Source of the DNA: Flavobacterium quisquiliarum
GTDB lineage: Bacteria; Bacteroidota; Bacteroidia; Flavobacteriales; Flavobacteriaceae
Length of the DNA: 64,000 nucleotides
Direction: 5' to 3'
NCBI RefSeq assembly: GCF_019308285.1
Contig: NZ_WWEM01000031.1
Location: forward strand, 310,001-374,000
The notes under the pieces were generated by a model. That model worked only from the letters and a program-made list of their open reading frames with translations, made no database searches and was not told the origin of the DNA. Below are positions 44,072 through 52,388 of the stretch, piece by piece (within the stretch, counting starts at the first letter, position 1; the number at the start of each line of letters is the position of its first letter). The position numbers and the translations under genes were made by a program.

Positions 44072-44680
44072 ATGATCAAATTTTTCATAGAAAATAAAGA
44101 ACTAATTACAGTTTTACTTGGTATTATCATTGGATTTATTCCAACAGTTTTTGAGATTAAAAATAAAACAGAAAAAAAATCTAAGTTGACTATTGCTGGA
44201 TATTTTTTCATTCTATTTGTTGTTAGTCTTATTTCGCTTTCAATTTTTACAGTTGCATATGAAAATGGAAATTTAACACAAGATAAGATTTCAATTAATT
44301 TTAGTTTAAGAGCCAATAAAACAGATATAACTGAAGCAGAAATTAATAAACTTTTACCTAACCAAATACCAACATACAATATAAGATTTGGTGAAGCACA
44401 AACTTCCGGGATATTTAGACTCAAAAAAACCTTTGATGGTAAAAGTCATTCTTTTCCATCAAAGTTTGCAGAATATAATTGTGATAATTTATTGGTTACT
44501 GATATTGAAAATTTTCCTAAAAGAATTGAAGAGTTAGCTGGTACTAGTGTCACAATTAACTTTCCTATGAGTAATTTTTGGAAAGACTTTTCGATTAATA
44601 GTCAACCAACTCTTAAAATTGATGGAAAAGAATATAATGGAGAAATATATGAAGATAAAATATATTTTAACATTAAGTAG
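44072..44680 (+). CDS. hypothetical membrane protein, 202 aa
   Basis: Two N-terminal membrane helices (LITVLLGIIIGFIPTVF, about 12-28; IAGYFFILFVVSLISLSIF, about 45-63) joined by a charged loop, then a soluble beta-rich domain of about 135 residues (KISINFSLRANKTDITEAEIN, TYNIRFGEAQTSGIFRLKKT). No family is recognised. Related direct repeats on both sides suggest that it was gained, or could be lost, as a unit. Confidence 0.65.
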   Translation: MIKFFIENKELITVLLGIIIGFIPTVFEIKNKTEKKSKLTIAGYFFILFVVSLISLSIFTVAYENGNLTQDKISINFSLRANKTDITEAEINKLLPNQIPTYNIRFGEAQTSGIFRLKKTFDGKSHSFPSKFAEYNCDNLLVTDIENFPKRIEELAGTSVTINFPMSNFWKDFSINSQPTLKIDGKEYNGEIYEDKIYFNIK

Positions 44681-44714
44681 CCCTCCACTCTCTAAAGAGT
44701 TCCTCAAAACCACT

Positions 44715-44818
44715 GCGCAAATGTCTCTGACTTTGCGTTTTTTTGTTTCTTATAAATCGTAAAACCCGATCTTCGAAATTTTCAACTAAAAAGCTACGCA
44801 AATTTCTCCAACATTTGC
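44715..44818. repeat. two more copies of the CAAA-GTC-TCT-GAC-TTTG element
   Basis: 44718-44736 (GCGCAAATGTCTCTGACTTTGCG with flanks at 44715-44737 forming a hairpin) and 44781-44818 (TTCAACTAAAAAGCTACG plus CAAATTTCTCCAACATTTGC). Confidence 0.75.
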
Positions 44819-44823
44819 TTTTC

Positions 44824-45159
44824 TCACAAATCTCCCTCCAAATAAACCTTATGTAAATCATCCAGCAATTCCATTTCTTCTTCGGGTAAGAGCTGCAGAG
44901 CGATTTCAAGTAAAGTCATTACATTAATATTTTGGTCTTTTGTAAAACTGGAAAAACTTTTGGTTTCAGGATTAAGCAGAATAATACTGGCTTTAAGCAA
45001 ATCTGAAACCATCATGTTTAATTCGTTATACGAAGATACTTTTAGCGGTATCGTAAACGAATCGTCTTTTTTATGCTCTGGTTTTAGTTTGGTAAAATAG
45101 TTTGATTTTGTCATTAATTCTAGTAATGCTTCCCATTTTTCTTCATTTTGCACTTCCAT
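44824..45159 (-). CDS. hypothetical protein, 111 aa
   Basis: Small acidic cytosolic protein (MEVQNEEKWEALLELMTKSN ... LLEIALQLLPEEEMELLDDL). The helical C-terminus is leucine- and glutamate-rich; the middle has SFTIPLKVSSYNELNMMV. No family is recognised. It is divergent from a helix-turn-helix gene 111 nt away, so the two might share control. Confidence 0.65.
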   Translation of the reverse strand: MEVQNEEKWEALLELMTKSNYFTKLKPEHKKDDSFTIPLKVSSYNELNMMVSDLLKASIILLNPETKSFSSFTKDQNINVMTLLEIALQLLPEEEMELLDDLHKVYLEGDL

Positions 45160-45270
45160 TTTATATAAGATTTAATTTACAATTAAAAACAAATATATAA
45201 AATATCGGTTGAAAACAATCGATTTTTAACAATCATATCAAAACAATCCATTACTTGTAATTTCATTTCT

Positions 45271-45507
45271 ATGAAAAGAGAAAGAAAAAGTGAAATTCCT
45301 CAAGTAGTAAAAGAACTTGGAGTAAAGATAAAAGATGTGATTAACAGCAATGAATTAAAGACAAGAGAAGTTGCTCATGATGCTGAAATGGATGTAGAAA
45401 ATTTAAGGAAATACCTTAAAGGTTCTCAGGAAATGAAAATAGGAACTTTGTTTAAAATCGCTCAAGCTTTAAAAATTCATCCAAGTGAATTAATCAAGGA
45501 TTTGTAA
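45271..45507 (+). CDS. XRE-type helix-turn-helix protein
   Basis: A 78-aa single-domain DNA-binding protein. The HTH is visible: LKTREVAHDAEMDVENLRKY (helices 2 and 3) and MKIGTLFKIAQALKIHPSEL (helices 4 and 5). The length and layout fit the Cro/CI family. It may regulate its divergent neighbour or the gene downstream (start 44 nt after its stop). Confidence 0.9.
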   Translation: MKRERKSEIPQVVKELGVKIKDVINSNELKTREVAHDAEMDVENLRKYLKGSQEMKIGTLFKIAQALKIHPSELIKDL

Positions 45508-45550
45508 ATCTTACATCAAAATTCAGAATTAATTATTAAACCGTTTAAAT

Positions 45551-46222
45551 ATGAACTTCATTTATTTTGTTGATTTAACAGACCCTCTTGTTTGTTATAA
45601 CATTATCAATACTAATCAATTAATTTCTCCTTCAATTATCCATTTAGACACATTTAAAGAAATTTATCCCTTATATACAATAAGCCCTGATTTAATATTA
45701 AACAATTTAGAATCAGTCAGTATCGGTTTTATATCTCCAAGATTAAAAATTGTCACTCTCTCAAATTGGGCTAGAAATGGAATAAAGATTGGAATTGGTA
45801 ATTATTATTATTCTCAAGAAGAAATTGATAGATTCCACAGAATTGCTGAACTAGAAATAGAATTTGAAAAGATACGTAGACAAATAAATAAAAATCATCC
45901 CAGTAGACTTTCTTGCATTTTTTTAGCCGAAGATAATCAAGACGGAAGGACAATGTTAAAAAACATGTTTCCATATAAATTAAATTTTCATATAGTTAAT
46001 ATTTCAATTACTTTAAGTACACAATTTCATAAAGCCGATTCGAAATGGATTGACAATTACATAGAAACTAACAATACAACATCAATAATTAATTATTGGA
46101 AAGGAATTCCATTTGATAATTTCCCAGAATATGAATATTTATTAGAAGGTAAAATAGAATTGGTAAATAAAAGTGACCAAAATTTTATAGAAACCAATTT
46201 TGATACTAGCAAATATGCTTAA
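45551..46222 (+). CDS. DUF2441-like protein (possible ADP-ribosyltransferase fold)
   Basis: A 223-aa cytosolic protein. The second half resembles the DUF2441 pattern: a helix EEIDRFHRIAELEIEFEKIR, then PSRLSCIFLAEDNQDGRTML, FHIVNISITLSTQFHKADSKWID, and IINYWKGIPF...YEYLLEGKIELVNK. This layout is like ADP-ribosyltransferase-fold proteins that read a substrate between two beta sheets, but no H-Y-E or R-S-E triad is evident. The N-terminus, FIYFVDLTDPLVCYNIINTN, could be the family's first strands. The function is unknown; it lies 44 nt after the HTH gene. Confidence 0.6.
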   Translation: MNFIYFVDLTDPLVCYNIINTNQLISPSIIHLDTFKEIYPLYTISPDLILNNLESVSIGFISPRLKIVTLSNWARNGIKIGIGNYYYSQEEIDRFHRIAELEIEFEKIRRQINKNHPSRLSCIFLAEDNQDGRTMLKNMFPYKLNFHIVNISITLSTQFHKADSKWIDNYIETNNTTSIINYWKGIPFDNFPEYEYLLEGKIELVNKSDQNFIETNFDTSKYA

Positions 46223-46237
46223 AAATCAACAAAATTA

Positions 46238-46277
46238 CCCTCCGGCTGACGCGAGCGTCTCGCTCGTGAACGCAATC
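46238..46277. repeat. GCGAGCGTCTCGCTCGTGAACGC repeat, copy 1
   Basis: GCGAGCGTCTCGCTCGTGAA is an imperfect palindrome; a mutated copy (CGAGCGTCTCACTTCTGAACG) lies at 46856-46886, so two copies bracket the genes at 46313-46844. Confidence 0.7.
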
Positions 46278-46312
46278 TTTACAAATGGAATACAGTCATT
46301 AATAATGTACTA

Positions 46313-46693
46313 ATGAAAATAGAAATTAATAAAAAGTACCTGTCAAGTTTAATTGCAAATACTGATATTCATGCTGGTGGTTTGTTTTTTTGTATAATCT
46401 ACCAAAATCAACTTGAGTTCTTTGAGAATGGTAAAGTTGAACTAACAAAAAAGGTTGTTGATGCCTTTCGTTCTATGGATGAGCATGAAGTTAAAAATTT
46501 ACAAAATTATAAGAGTGTCGGAGAGTACTCATTTAATGATAGAGGCTATTTGGTTTGTAAGTTTGAGGATTTGTTTTGGACATTTACCGGATTTTCTACC
46601 GAAAAAGATAGCTCAATTATTCCCTTTAACATTTATGATAGTCGCTTACTAAATAAATGGGGAGAAGTTTATAAACTTGAAGAAATTATTTAG
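46313..46693 (+). CDS. hypothetical protein, 126 aa
   Basis: I do not recognise it. Acidic and cytosolic, with strands FFCIIYQNQLEFFENGKVEL, YSFNDRGYLVCKFEDLFWTF and a short helix KVVDAFRSMDEHEV; the layout resembles small immunity-like proteins of polymorphic-toxin islands, but that is impression only. It stands between two copies of a palindromic repeat. Confidence 0.6.
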   Translation: MKIEINKKYLSSLIANTDIHAGGLFFCIIYQNQLEFFENGKVELTKKVVDAFRSMDEHEVKNLQNYKSVGEYSFNDRGYLVCKFEDLFWTFTGFSTEKDSSIIPFNIYDSRLLNKWGEVYKLEEII

Positions 46694-46778
46694 TGACAAC
46701 CAAATAGCGAGGATTTGCAGTTATGGTTCAGAAAATTTGACTAAAATTTGAATACTCACCTAAAACATTACAACTCCT

Positions 46779-46844
46779 ATGAAAAAGAAGAAAAACTGGC
46801 TCAAAATATTTCTAGACAACTTACTTGATTTAATTTTAGGCTGA
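46779..46844 (+). CDS. possible 21-aa cationic amphipathic peptide
   Basis: ATG at 46779 gives MKKKKNWLKIFLDNLLDLIL plus G: four lysines and a leucine-rich helix. It is too short to be judged by codon use. Small proteins of this shape (basic start, W-x-K-I-x-L) are known in Bacteroidota. It could equally be a fragment of a lost gene. Confidence 0.3.
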   Translation: MKKKKNWLKIFLDNLLDLILG

Positions 46845-46900
46845 AAATAATATTTCCTAGCGAGCGTCTCACTTCTGAACGTAATCTAAATCAATTTTGA

Positions 46901-47347
46901 AAAACTATTGGTTTAGATATTGAACGAGCAAAAAGCATTCTTGAAAAGACAAACACAATCATAAACTTAAACTTAAAACCATAGTAGAAATTGCTAGATT
47001 CCGTAAAGAAATACACAGGCATCGACCTGACTAATAGAATAAATCTACTTTGGTTTGAATTAGAAAAACAATGCGCAGAATTCAACAGTAATGAATTTGA
47101 ATATTCTTGGGAAATGTGGGGTGTAATGTGGATGCCTTGGTTTATAATGATTGATCACAAACTTTTAAATTTTTCAGCCAATGATATTTCAAGCAATGAC
47201 CTAGAGATTTTAGTAAAACAAGGAAAAATCGAGGTAATTAAAATTTACGAAACACATGAGAGGAAAGAAGAATTTGAGAAAATAAGATATAGAATAATAA
47301 AATCCCAAACCACAAAACACCAATCAGAATTCCAGAAAAATTTGTAA
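46901..47347 (+). pseudogene. decayed gene with two in-frame stops
   Basis: The open stretch 46991-47347 begins with TTG and encodes 118 aa rich in Trp (SWEMWGVMWMPWFIMIDHKL). The same frame is open upstream from 46901 (KTIGLDIERAKSILEKTNTI) and is cut off by two adjacent TAG codons at 46982-46987. No ATG is available at the right place. The best reading is an old gene, truncated at its start by the repeat at 46856-46886 and broken by stops. No family is recognised. Confidence 0.55.
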
Positions 47348-47393
47348 GAATACGTTTTGTTTCTATCTTTAGTCTTTAGAAAACTAAAAATAC

Positions 47394-48089
47394 ATGAATA
47401 AACCCAACAGAATTTATTTTTTAGGAAATCCTTATCCAAACGGTCACGCTTTAGAAGAATTTGAATGGAGCGGCAGAATTGAAGAAAACGAATCTATTTG
47501 GTTTGATTTTCATTTAAAAACCGAAAATTATTACGCTGAAGACGACACAGACCTTGATGACGAAGAAGAGGAAGAAGACGTTGATAGCGACTGGGATTCT
47601 AAAGTAGTCTGGGGAAATTTCCATCGCTGCACGATGTCTTCGACTTTTTGGGGAGATAACGGAATTAAAATCAATACTTCATCTGAAAAAGTCTCTTTTA
47701 ATGCTATTATAAAAGAAGCTTTACTCGTAGACACTTTCCCTCTTGATGACGATTATGATTACGATGATGTCGCATTCGGGATTTATTTATTAGGACACGA
47801 CAGCTGTGCCAATCATCGTATTCAAATTACTCCAACAGCTTCCAACCAATTTGATATTGACTGGTCTGGAAAAATCGCTTTGACTTATGTTGGAGACGAC
47901 GAATTTAGATATAATTTTAAACTGCATCTTCAAAACGTCGAATTCGATGGTTTTTATTATCCAAAAACTTGGTCGATAGAAAAAGCCAGCGAGTTCTTTA
48001 AAAGTCGTTTCGCAGATTTTGAAGATTACGAATTTGTAGATCTTAATCCAAAAAGTAACAAACGGGAATATAAGTTTAAGAAGAAGTAG
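47394..48089 (+). CDS. hypothetical acidic protein, 231 aa
   Basis: A very acidic cytosolic protein with an aspartate- and glutamate-rich segment (DDTDLDDEEEEEDVDSDWDS, about 51-70). The rest is beta-rich: IYFLGNPYPNGHALEEFEWSG at the start, GIKINTSSEKVSFNAIIKEA, FGIYLLGHDSCANHRIQITP, and FDIDWSGKIALTYVGDDEF. It resembles two similar domains in tandem (EWSGRIE / DWSGKIA). No named family. Its 3' end has been copied into the mosaic at 48702-48750. Confidence 0.7.
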   Translation: MNKPNRIYFLGNPYPNGHALEEFEWSGRIEENESIWFDFHLKTENYYAEDDTDLDDEEEEEDVDSDWDSKVVWGNFHRCTMSSTFWGDNGIKINTSSEKVSFNAIIKEALLVDTFPLDDDYDYDDVAFGIYLLGHDSCANHRIQITPTASNQFDIDWSGKIALTYVGDDEFRYNFKLHLQNVEFDGFYYPKTWSIEKASEFFKSRFADFEDYEFVDLNPKSNKREYKFKKK

Positions 48090-48192
48090 TTTATGAAAAA
48101 GAATATTACACGTTCATTTTAACGAAGTAATAACTTTATAGCTCAAAATCTGGACCCTTTCAAACCATTTAGAAACTTTAAATATTCTTCAA

Positions 48193-48627
48193 TTGAAAAA
48201 AATAATCTTCCTTCTGTTCATAGCTTTATTTTCATCCTGTAAATAAAACAGTGAAAGTCAAAAACTTATGTACAATCAACTCATAAACTATAGGGATGAA
48301 TTAAAAACGAATTCAACTGCCTTAGATCAATATATCGATATTCGTTTAGAAAATGATAAAGCGTACAAAAACATGATTGGAGACAGAAAAAGAATTTTTC
48401 TCGAATATGAAAAATCTTTTGAGAAACTTAAATTTAAGGAAAGAGATAAGATTGTTAAGCTCCGTGATTCATTTAATGAGAAACATGAATTGTATCTACG
48501 TTTTGATGCTTCCAATTACGATGGCAATATATCGGATACGCTCTTTAACAGATTAATGGAAATTGACTTTTATCGTATAAAAACTAGATTTCAAAATAAA
48601 TATTTACTCATACATGGATGTATTTAA
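48193..48627 (+). pseudogene. lipoprotein gene split by an in-frame stop after the lipobox
   Basis: TTG at 48193 starts a typical lipoprotein signal (KKIIFLLFIALFSSC) followed by Lys and then TAA at 48244-48246. The same frame continues without a break (NSESQKL, then ATG at 48268) into a 119-aa helical, charged segment (YNQLINYRDELKTNSTALDQ ... FYRIKTRFQNKYLLIHGCI). Read together it is a 144-codon lipoprotein with one nonsense codon and a changed start. The frame from 48268 alone would be a soluble protein without its signal. I call it a pseudogene. Confidence 0.6.
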
Positions 48628-48650
48628 AATTCAATTTCTAATTAATAAAA

Positions 48651-48750
48651 AATGGAAAACTTCGACTGGACTTCTTTAACCAAAAAAAAAGTCAAAATTA
48701 ACAAACTTGAATATGTGTTTAACAAGAAGTAGTTTATGAAAAAAAATATC
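48651..48750 (+). pseudogene. recombination mosaic of two neighbouring genes
   Basis: 48651-48690 matches the first 40 nt of the SRPBCC gene (49595 on: ATGGAAAACTT-GACTGGACTT). 48702-48750 matches the last codons and 3' flank of the 47394 gene (48057-48105), sharing AAGAAGTAGTTTATGAAAAA. The 26-codon frame joining them (MENFDWTSLTKKK ...) is a by-product. It marks a duplication and deletion event. Confidence 0.65.
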
Positions 48751-48796
48751 AAATCCCAAATCAGTTATTAATCAATAAACAATATCATTTTCCCTT

Positions 48797-49513
48797 ATGA
48801 TGAGCCCCATGCTAATTTTTGCATTATTTATCGTTTTAGTTCTTTTCTTGACGCATCAGGCAACCAAAAAATCTCCTGAATTTTTACAAAACGAAAAATT
48901 GCAGATGGAGGAAAAAGTCAAAAAATTAAAGAAAGATATTCTAAACTGGAAATCCGATTCTTTAAAAAACGTGACCAATGGAATGGATTATTCTTTCGTA
49001 AGAAGTATGACCAATAAACTAACCGGAGTACTAAACTCAAATGATGGCACACCGATTATTGCTTTTCAAAGAGTAGACAGAGGTATTTTTGTGAACAGCA
49101 GAATATTGGCAAGCTCTACCGATTTTAAAATTTATTGTGAGTTTAAAAATGAGGAAAAAATATTCTATTTTAATGATGTGTATCTAGGAAAAATAGTGAA
49201 GCACTTTGATATTCTAGATGCATCAAATAATAAAATTGGAAGATGTAACCGAAAAACGTCCCAACCTAGTTTTACTGTAGACTTTAGATTTGGAAAAGCA
49301 GCAGAGATACTCAAAAACTCCGATAGAAAATTCATGGTACAGAGACGTTATCGCAAACGAAATCAATGGGAATCTGAAATGGTTTTTCGCGATCTTCCGC
49401 CTCCTACCAATCTAATACTATCACTGAATACAACCGATCCTGAAGAATTAAAATGGGTTATTTCGCTGACAGTATTTGAAGCGGTTTATTATGGATTTAG
49501 TTTTGTTTCTTAA
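48797..49513 (+). CDS. hypothetical membrane-anchored protein, possible LURP-one-like fold
   Basis: A 238-aa protein with one N-terminal membrane helix (SPMLIFALFIVLVLFLTH), a coiled segment (EFLQNEKLQMEEKVKKLKKD), then a beta-rich domain of about 170 residues. The domain ends FMVQRRYRKRNQWESEMVF ... LKWVISLTVFEAVYYGFSF, with a hydrophobic C-terminal helix that would fit the core of a LURP-one/scramblase-type barrel. The family match is a guess from that layout; no catalytic residues are seen. Confidence 0.6.
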   Translation: MMSPMLIFALFIVLVLFLTHQATKKSPEFLQNEKLQMEEKVKKLKKDILNWKSDSLKNVTNGMDYSFVRSMTNKLTGVLNSNDGTPIIAFQRVDRGIFVNSRILASSTDFKIYCEFKNEEKIFYFNDVYLGKIVKHFDILDASNNKIGRCNRKTSQPSFTVDFRFGKAAEILKNSDRKFMVQRRYRKRNQWESEMVFRDLPPPTNLILSLNTTDPEELKWVISLTVFEAVYYGFSFVS

Positions 49514-49594
49514 TAAAAAACAGCCATTTGCAAGAGAATTATTAACTTTATTAAAATAATATTGTTCTGCTGTACAAATACTAAAAACCAACCC

Positions 49595-50089
49595 ATGGAA
49601 AACTTTGACTGGACTTCTTTCACCAAAAAAATAGCCGTTAAAGCTAAAATCAGCGATATTTATAACGCTTGGACAATTGCGAATGAACTGGAAAAATGGT
49701 TTCTGGAAAAGGTTTCTTTTTTTGATGCCAATCAGGAACCAATTGTCAAAAACCAAAACATTACAGAAAATGGTTCGTACGAATGGCTTTGGTATTTGTA
49801 TGATGATGCCATGAAAGGAAAAATTACTTCCACAAATGGAAAAGACTTTTTACAGTTTACATTTGAAGGAAATTGCTTGGTTGATATAAAACTGAGTGAA
49901 ACAAATGGTTATACGATAGTTGAACTTCGTCATCATAATATTCCAACAGATGATAACTCAAAAAAATACATTAGACTAGGTTGTTCCAACGGCTGGCATT
50001 TTTATTTGACCAATTTAAAATCGGTTTACGAAGGTGGACTGGATTTGAGAAATAAAGATGAGAATTTGAATCCGATGATTAATAATTAA
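49595..50089 (+). CDS. SRPBCC (AHSA1-like) domain protein
   Basis: A 164-aa START-like protein. The ATG at 49595 (MENFDWTSFTKKIAVKAKIS) is chosen over 49562. The family pattern is clear: a first strand, the helix SDIYNAWTIANELEKWFLEK, central strands GSYEWLWYLYDDAMKGKI and FLQFTFEGNCLVDIKLSE, EVRH-like TIVELRHHNIP, and the long C-terminal helix GCSNGWHFYLTNLKSVYEGG. These proteins bind hydrophobic ligands or act as Hsp90 co-chaperone-like units; the ligand is unknown. Its 5' end has been copied to 48651. Confidence 0.85.
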   Translation: MENFDWTSFTKKIAVKAKISDIYNAWTIANELEKWFLEKVSFFDANQEPIVKNQNITENGSYEWLWYLYDDAMKGKITSTNGKDFLQFTFEGNCLVDIKLSETNGYTIVELRHHNIPTDDNSKKYIRLGCSNGWHFYLTNLKSVYEGGLDLRNKDENLNPMINN

Positions 50090-50107
50090 AAAATTAATAA
50101 CTTCATA

Positions 50108-50902
50108 ATGATCAATTCCATATTAAAAAGATTTCCTTCAAACAAAAGATTATATAAAAGTAGTAACTCTCCATACGAATCTTGGCTCAATAATTCATGC
50201 ATATTTGGAATAGCACATCATAATAATCCGCTTTCTTCAATAGATATAATACCTTTCGATGTAACAAACTTTTATTCATTTTTTGGCGAAGCGAGCTATG
50301 ACTTTTTAAATTATATGATTGAAAATGGCATTCATGAAAATTTAGAACACTTAACTATTGGCTTCGAGCATAGCAATTCAGAATATGGATATAAAGACTA
50401 TTCTAAAATCTCCAGTCTTCTTTCAACTGCAAAATTTCCAAAATTAAAAACATTTGAATATGGGACTGATTTTCTAATAGTTAATGAAGAGCAATACTAT
50501 CCTCATTTGGGTGATCTGACACAGGTTTTAAACAATATGCCTCTTCTTGAAGAACTTGATGTATCTGGTAGTTTCCAATTACAGAGCAAAGTAGATCTAA
50601 AGAATATCAAAAACCTTTACATAATGGACTATTATACTGAAATTACTAATGGTACTATCAGCAAAGACACAATTAATTTTTTGACGGATTCAAATTTGGA
50701 GAACCTAGAAATCTTTGAACTCTCTTTAGGTGCACAGAATGATTATGTTTATCAATTAAACAGTAAAATTTTTTTAAAGAATATTGACAAATTAAAGTTG
50801 TTAGCAATTGATGGTAAATTTGAAAAAGGGACAAAAGATAAACTTCAAACACTTTTAAACCCATATATAGAAAAACTATTTTTAAATGACACCGAAGAAT
50901 AG
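50108..50902 (+). CDS. leucine-rich-repeat-like protein, 264 aa
   Basis: A cytosolic protein with irregular repeats of the form L-x-x-L-x-x-L or K-L-x-x-F (NLEHLTIGFEHSNSEYG; FPKLKTFEYGTDFLI; MPLLEELDVSGSFQLQ; KNIKNLYIMDYYTE; NLENLEIFELSLGAQ; IDKLKLLAIDGKF). The spacing is that of bacterial LRR proteins. Such genes often sit in immunity or toxin arrays beside SRPBCC or Imm genes. No other domain. It begins 18 nt after the SRPBCC gene, so they are probably co-transcribed. Confidence 0.75.
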   Translation: MINSILKRFPSNKRLYKSSNSPYESWLNNSCIFGIAHHNNPLSSIDIIPFDVTNFYSFFGEASYDFLNYMIENGIHENLEHLTIGFEHSNSEYGYKDYSKISSLLSTAKFPKLKTFEYGTDFLIVNEEQYYPHLGDLTQVLNNMPLLEELDVSGSFQLQSKVDLKNIKNLYIMDYYTEITNGTISKDTINFLTDSNLENLEIFELSLGAQNDYVYQLNSKIFLKNIDKLKLLAIDGKFEKGTKDKLQTLLNPYIEKLFLNDTEE

Positions 50903-50920
50903 AATCTGATTGTGAATAAA

Positions 50921-50965
50921 AAAACATCCCAAAAAAGCAAAACCTTTCTGGGATGTTTTTATTTA
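50921..50965. terminator. terminator between the LRR gene and the GreA-like gene
   Basis: AAAACATCCCA (50921-50931) pairs with TGGGATGTTTT (50949-50959), then T residues; an A run before it makes it bidirectional for the converging genes. Confidence 0.88.
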
Positions 50966-50986
50966 TTCTAAAGCGGCAAACAATAT

Positions 50987-51364
50987 TTAAGCCTCTACTT
51001 CTACCTTCAAAATTTCGAGTTTCAAATTTCCTTTTTTAGCCGGCCATTCTACAACATCGCCTACTTTGTAACCAATCATTGCAATACCTTCATCTGAGAG
51101 TACAGAAATTTTGTTTTTGCTTACTTTTACTTTTTCGGGACCAACCAAAAGAATTGTTTTTTCTTCATCTTTGATATGGTCTTTATAAGTTACTTTTCGG
51201 TTTACTGAAACGATGTTTTCTGGCAGATTTCTTCGTAATACCTGAGTGGCATGTTTTAGCTCACTTAATAAAAGTTCTTCTTCGTGCGGAGTTACTTTTT
51301 TTCTTCTTACGTGGTCTTTAATTAAATCGTATGTTCCTGTAGTTAAAATAATATTTTGTGACAT
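50987..51364 (-). CDS. GreA/Rnk-like transcription factor
   Basis: A 125-aa protein with the GreA C-terminal domain and a short N-terminal helix (NIILTTGTYDLIKDHVRRKK ... EEELLLSELKHATQVLRRNL) instead of the long coiled coil. This is the layout of Rnk (regulator of nucleoside diphosphate kinase), which binds RNA polymerase but does not cleave RNA. The C-terminal domain has YKVGDVVEWPAKKGNLKLEI. The start at 51364 is preferred over 51445. It is monocistronic. It marks a return to ordinary chromosomal genes within the island. Confidence 0.85.
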   Translation of the reverse strand: MSQNIILTTGTYDLIKDHVRRKKVTPHEEELLLSELKHATQVLRRNLPENIVSVNRKVTYKDHIKDEEKTILLVGPEKVKVSKNKISVLSDEGIAMIGYKVGDVVEWPAKKGNLKLEILKVEVEA

Positions 51365-51445
51365 GACTTTCTTGTTTGCTTCATTTCCACAGATAAAGAC
51401 ATTCAACTCTTCACTGAATATCCTACAGCCCAAAATATAATTCAA

Positions 51446-51876
51446 TGATACCCTATCCTGAATGAAAATGAAAGTTTAATAAAAATGAGCTTTATACAAA
51501 AGAAGATTCCCTGTCTAGAGTTATGACAGGGCAAAAGGAATAAAGTCTTTTGAGCTTTTTAAGAAAGCATCGTCATGCAAATACAATAAGGTGTGCATTA
51601 AGCACATCAAACAGCTGTTTACTAAAAATAAATTGGCAGTTTCCATTATTGTAATAATTGTAATCTTTGGACAAGATACAGCTATTTTTTTAGTAAAAAT
51701 TAAATTTAGCTAAAAATTAAGATTATTCCCATCAAGACACAGATCTTTAGTTTTTTAACATGAATTCAATACAAACTTTTAATTAAAATTTAATAAATAC
51801 GGTTTTACGTAAGGATATTGATTCTAAAGAAGTTACTTTTGAAAAAAGCTTTCAAAAATACCAAAAAACAAAACCA
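51446..51876. other. intergenic stretch
   Basis: No coding frame is supported. A small inverted repeat CCCTGTC/GACAGGG lies at 51509-51531. The rest is AT-rich and unstructured as far as I can see. Confidence 0.5.
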
Positions 51877-52311
51877 ATGAAACTTATATTAACCGCTTTA
51901 CTTCTAATTTTCAATCTCATAACAGCAGTAGCTCAATCCAATCCGGTTGCGGGCGATTACACACGTTCACTTTCAGATACTGAAAGAAAACATATAATCG
52001 AATACAAACTAACTTTAAATCAAGATGGAACATTTGAATTTCATTCGTATTCTAAAGTGCAAGGCGGAATCCCGCCAGAAGGTAACAAATACGGAAAAGG
52101 AAAATGGACTGCAAAAGATAATCTAATTACTTTTTCATCAGACAAAAAAGAAGATCTAAATGAAAAATATACGTTAGATTTTAATAATTCTACTGCACGA
52201 TTTGTAACTAAAAACCCAAGAGACAAAAGCGATAAAGTGGTTCAAACCAAACTACAATTTTTAGAATCTGGACTTTTTTGGATGAAGAGAATTGATATTT
52301 TTAAAATATAA
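51877..52311 (+). CDS. exported lipocalin-like hypothetical protein
   Basis: A 144-aa exported protein with signal peptide MKLILTALLLIFNLITAVAQ. The mature part is beta-rich: GDYTRSLSDTERKHIIEYKL, NQDGTFEFHSYSKVQGG, GKGKWTAKDNLITFSSDKK and RFVTKNPRDKSDKVVQTKLQF. The G-x-Y / L-x-DGTF / GxW alternation is typical of small lipocalin- or META-like domains. No ligand can be assigned. Confidence 0.7.
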   Translation: MKLILTALLLIFNLITAVAQSNPVAGDYTRSLSDTERKHIIEYKLTLNQDGTFEFHSYSKVQGGIPPEGNKYGKGKWTAKDNLITFSSDKKEDLNEKYTLDFNNSTARFVTKNPRDKSDKVVQTKLQFLESGLFWMKRIDIFKI

Positions 52312-52388
52312 AAAATAGTACTGTATAAATAATTGCCCAAATCTGTTTTTAAATCTTCTAATTAAACTGAAAAAGAGAATTTAAACTC

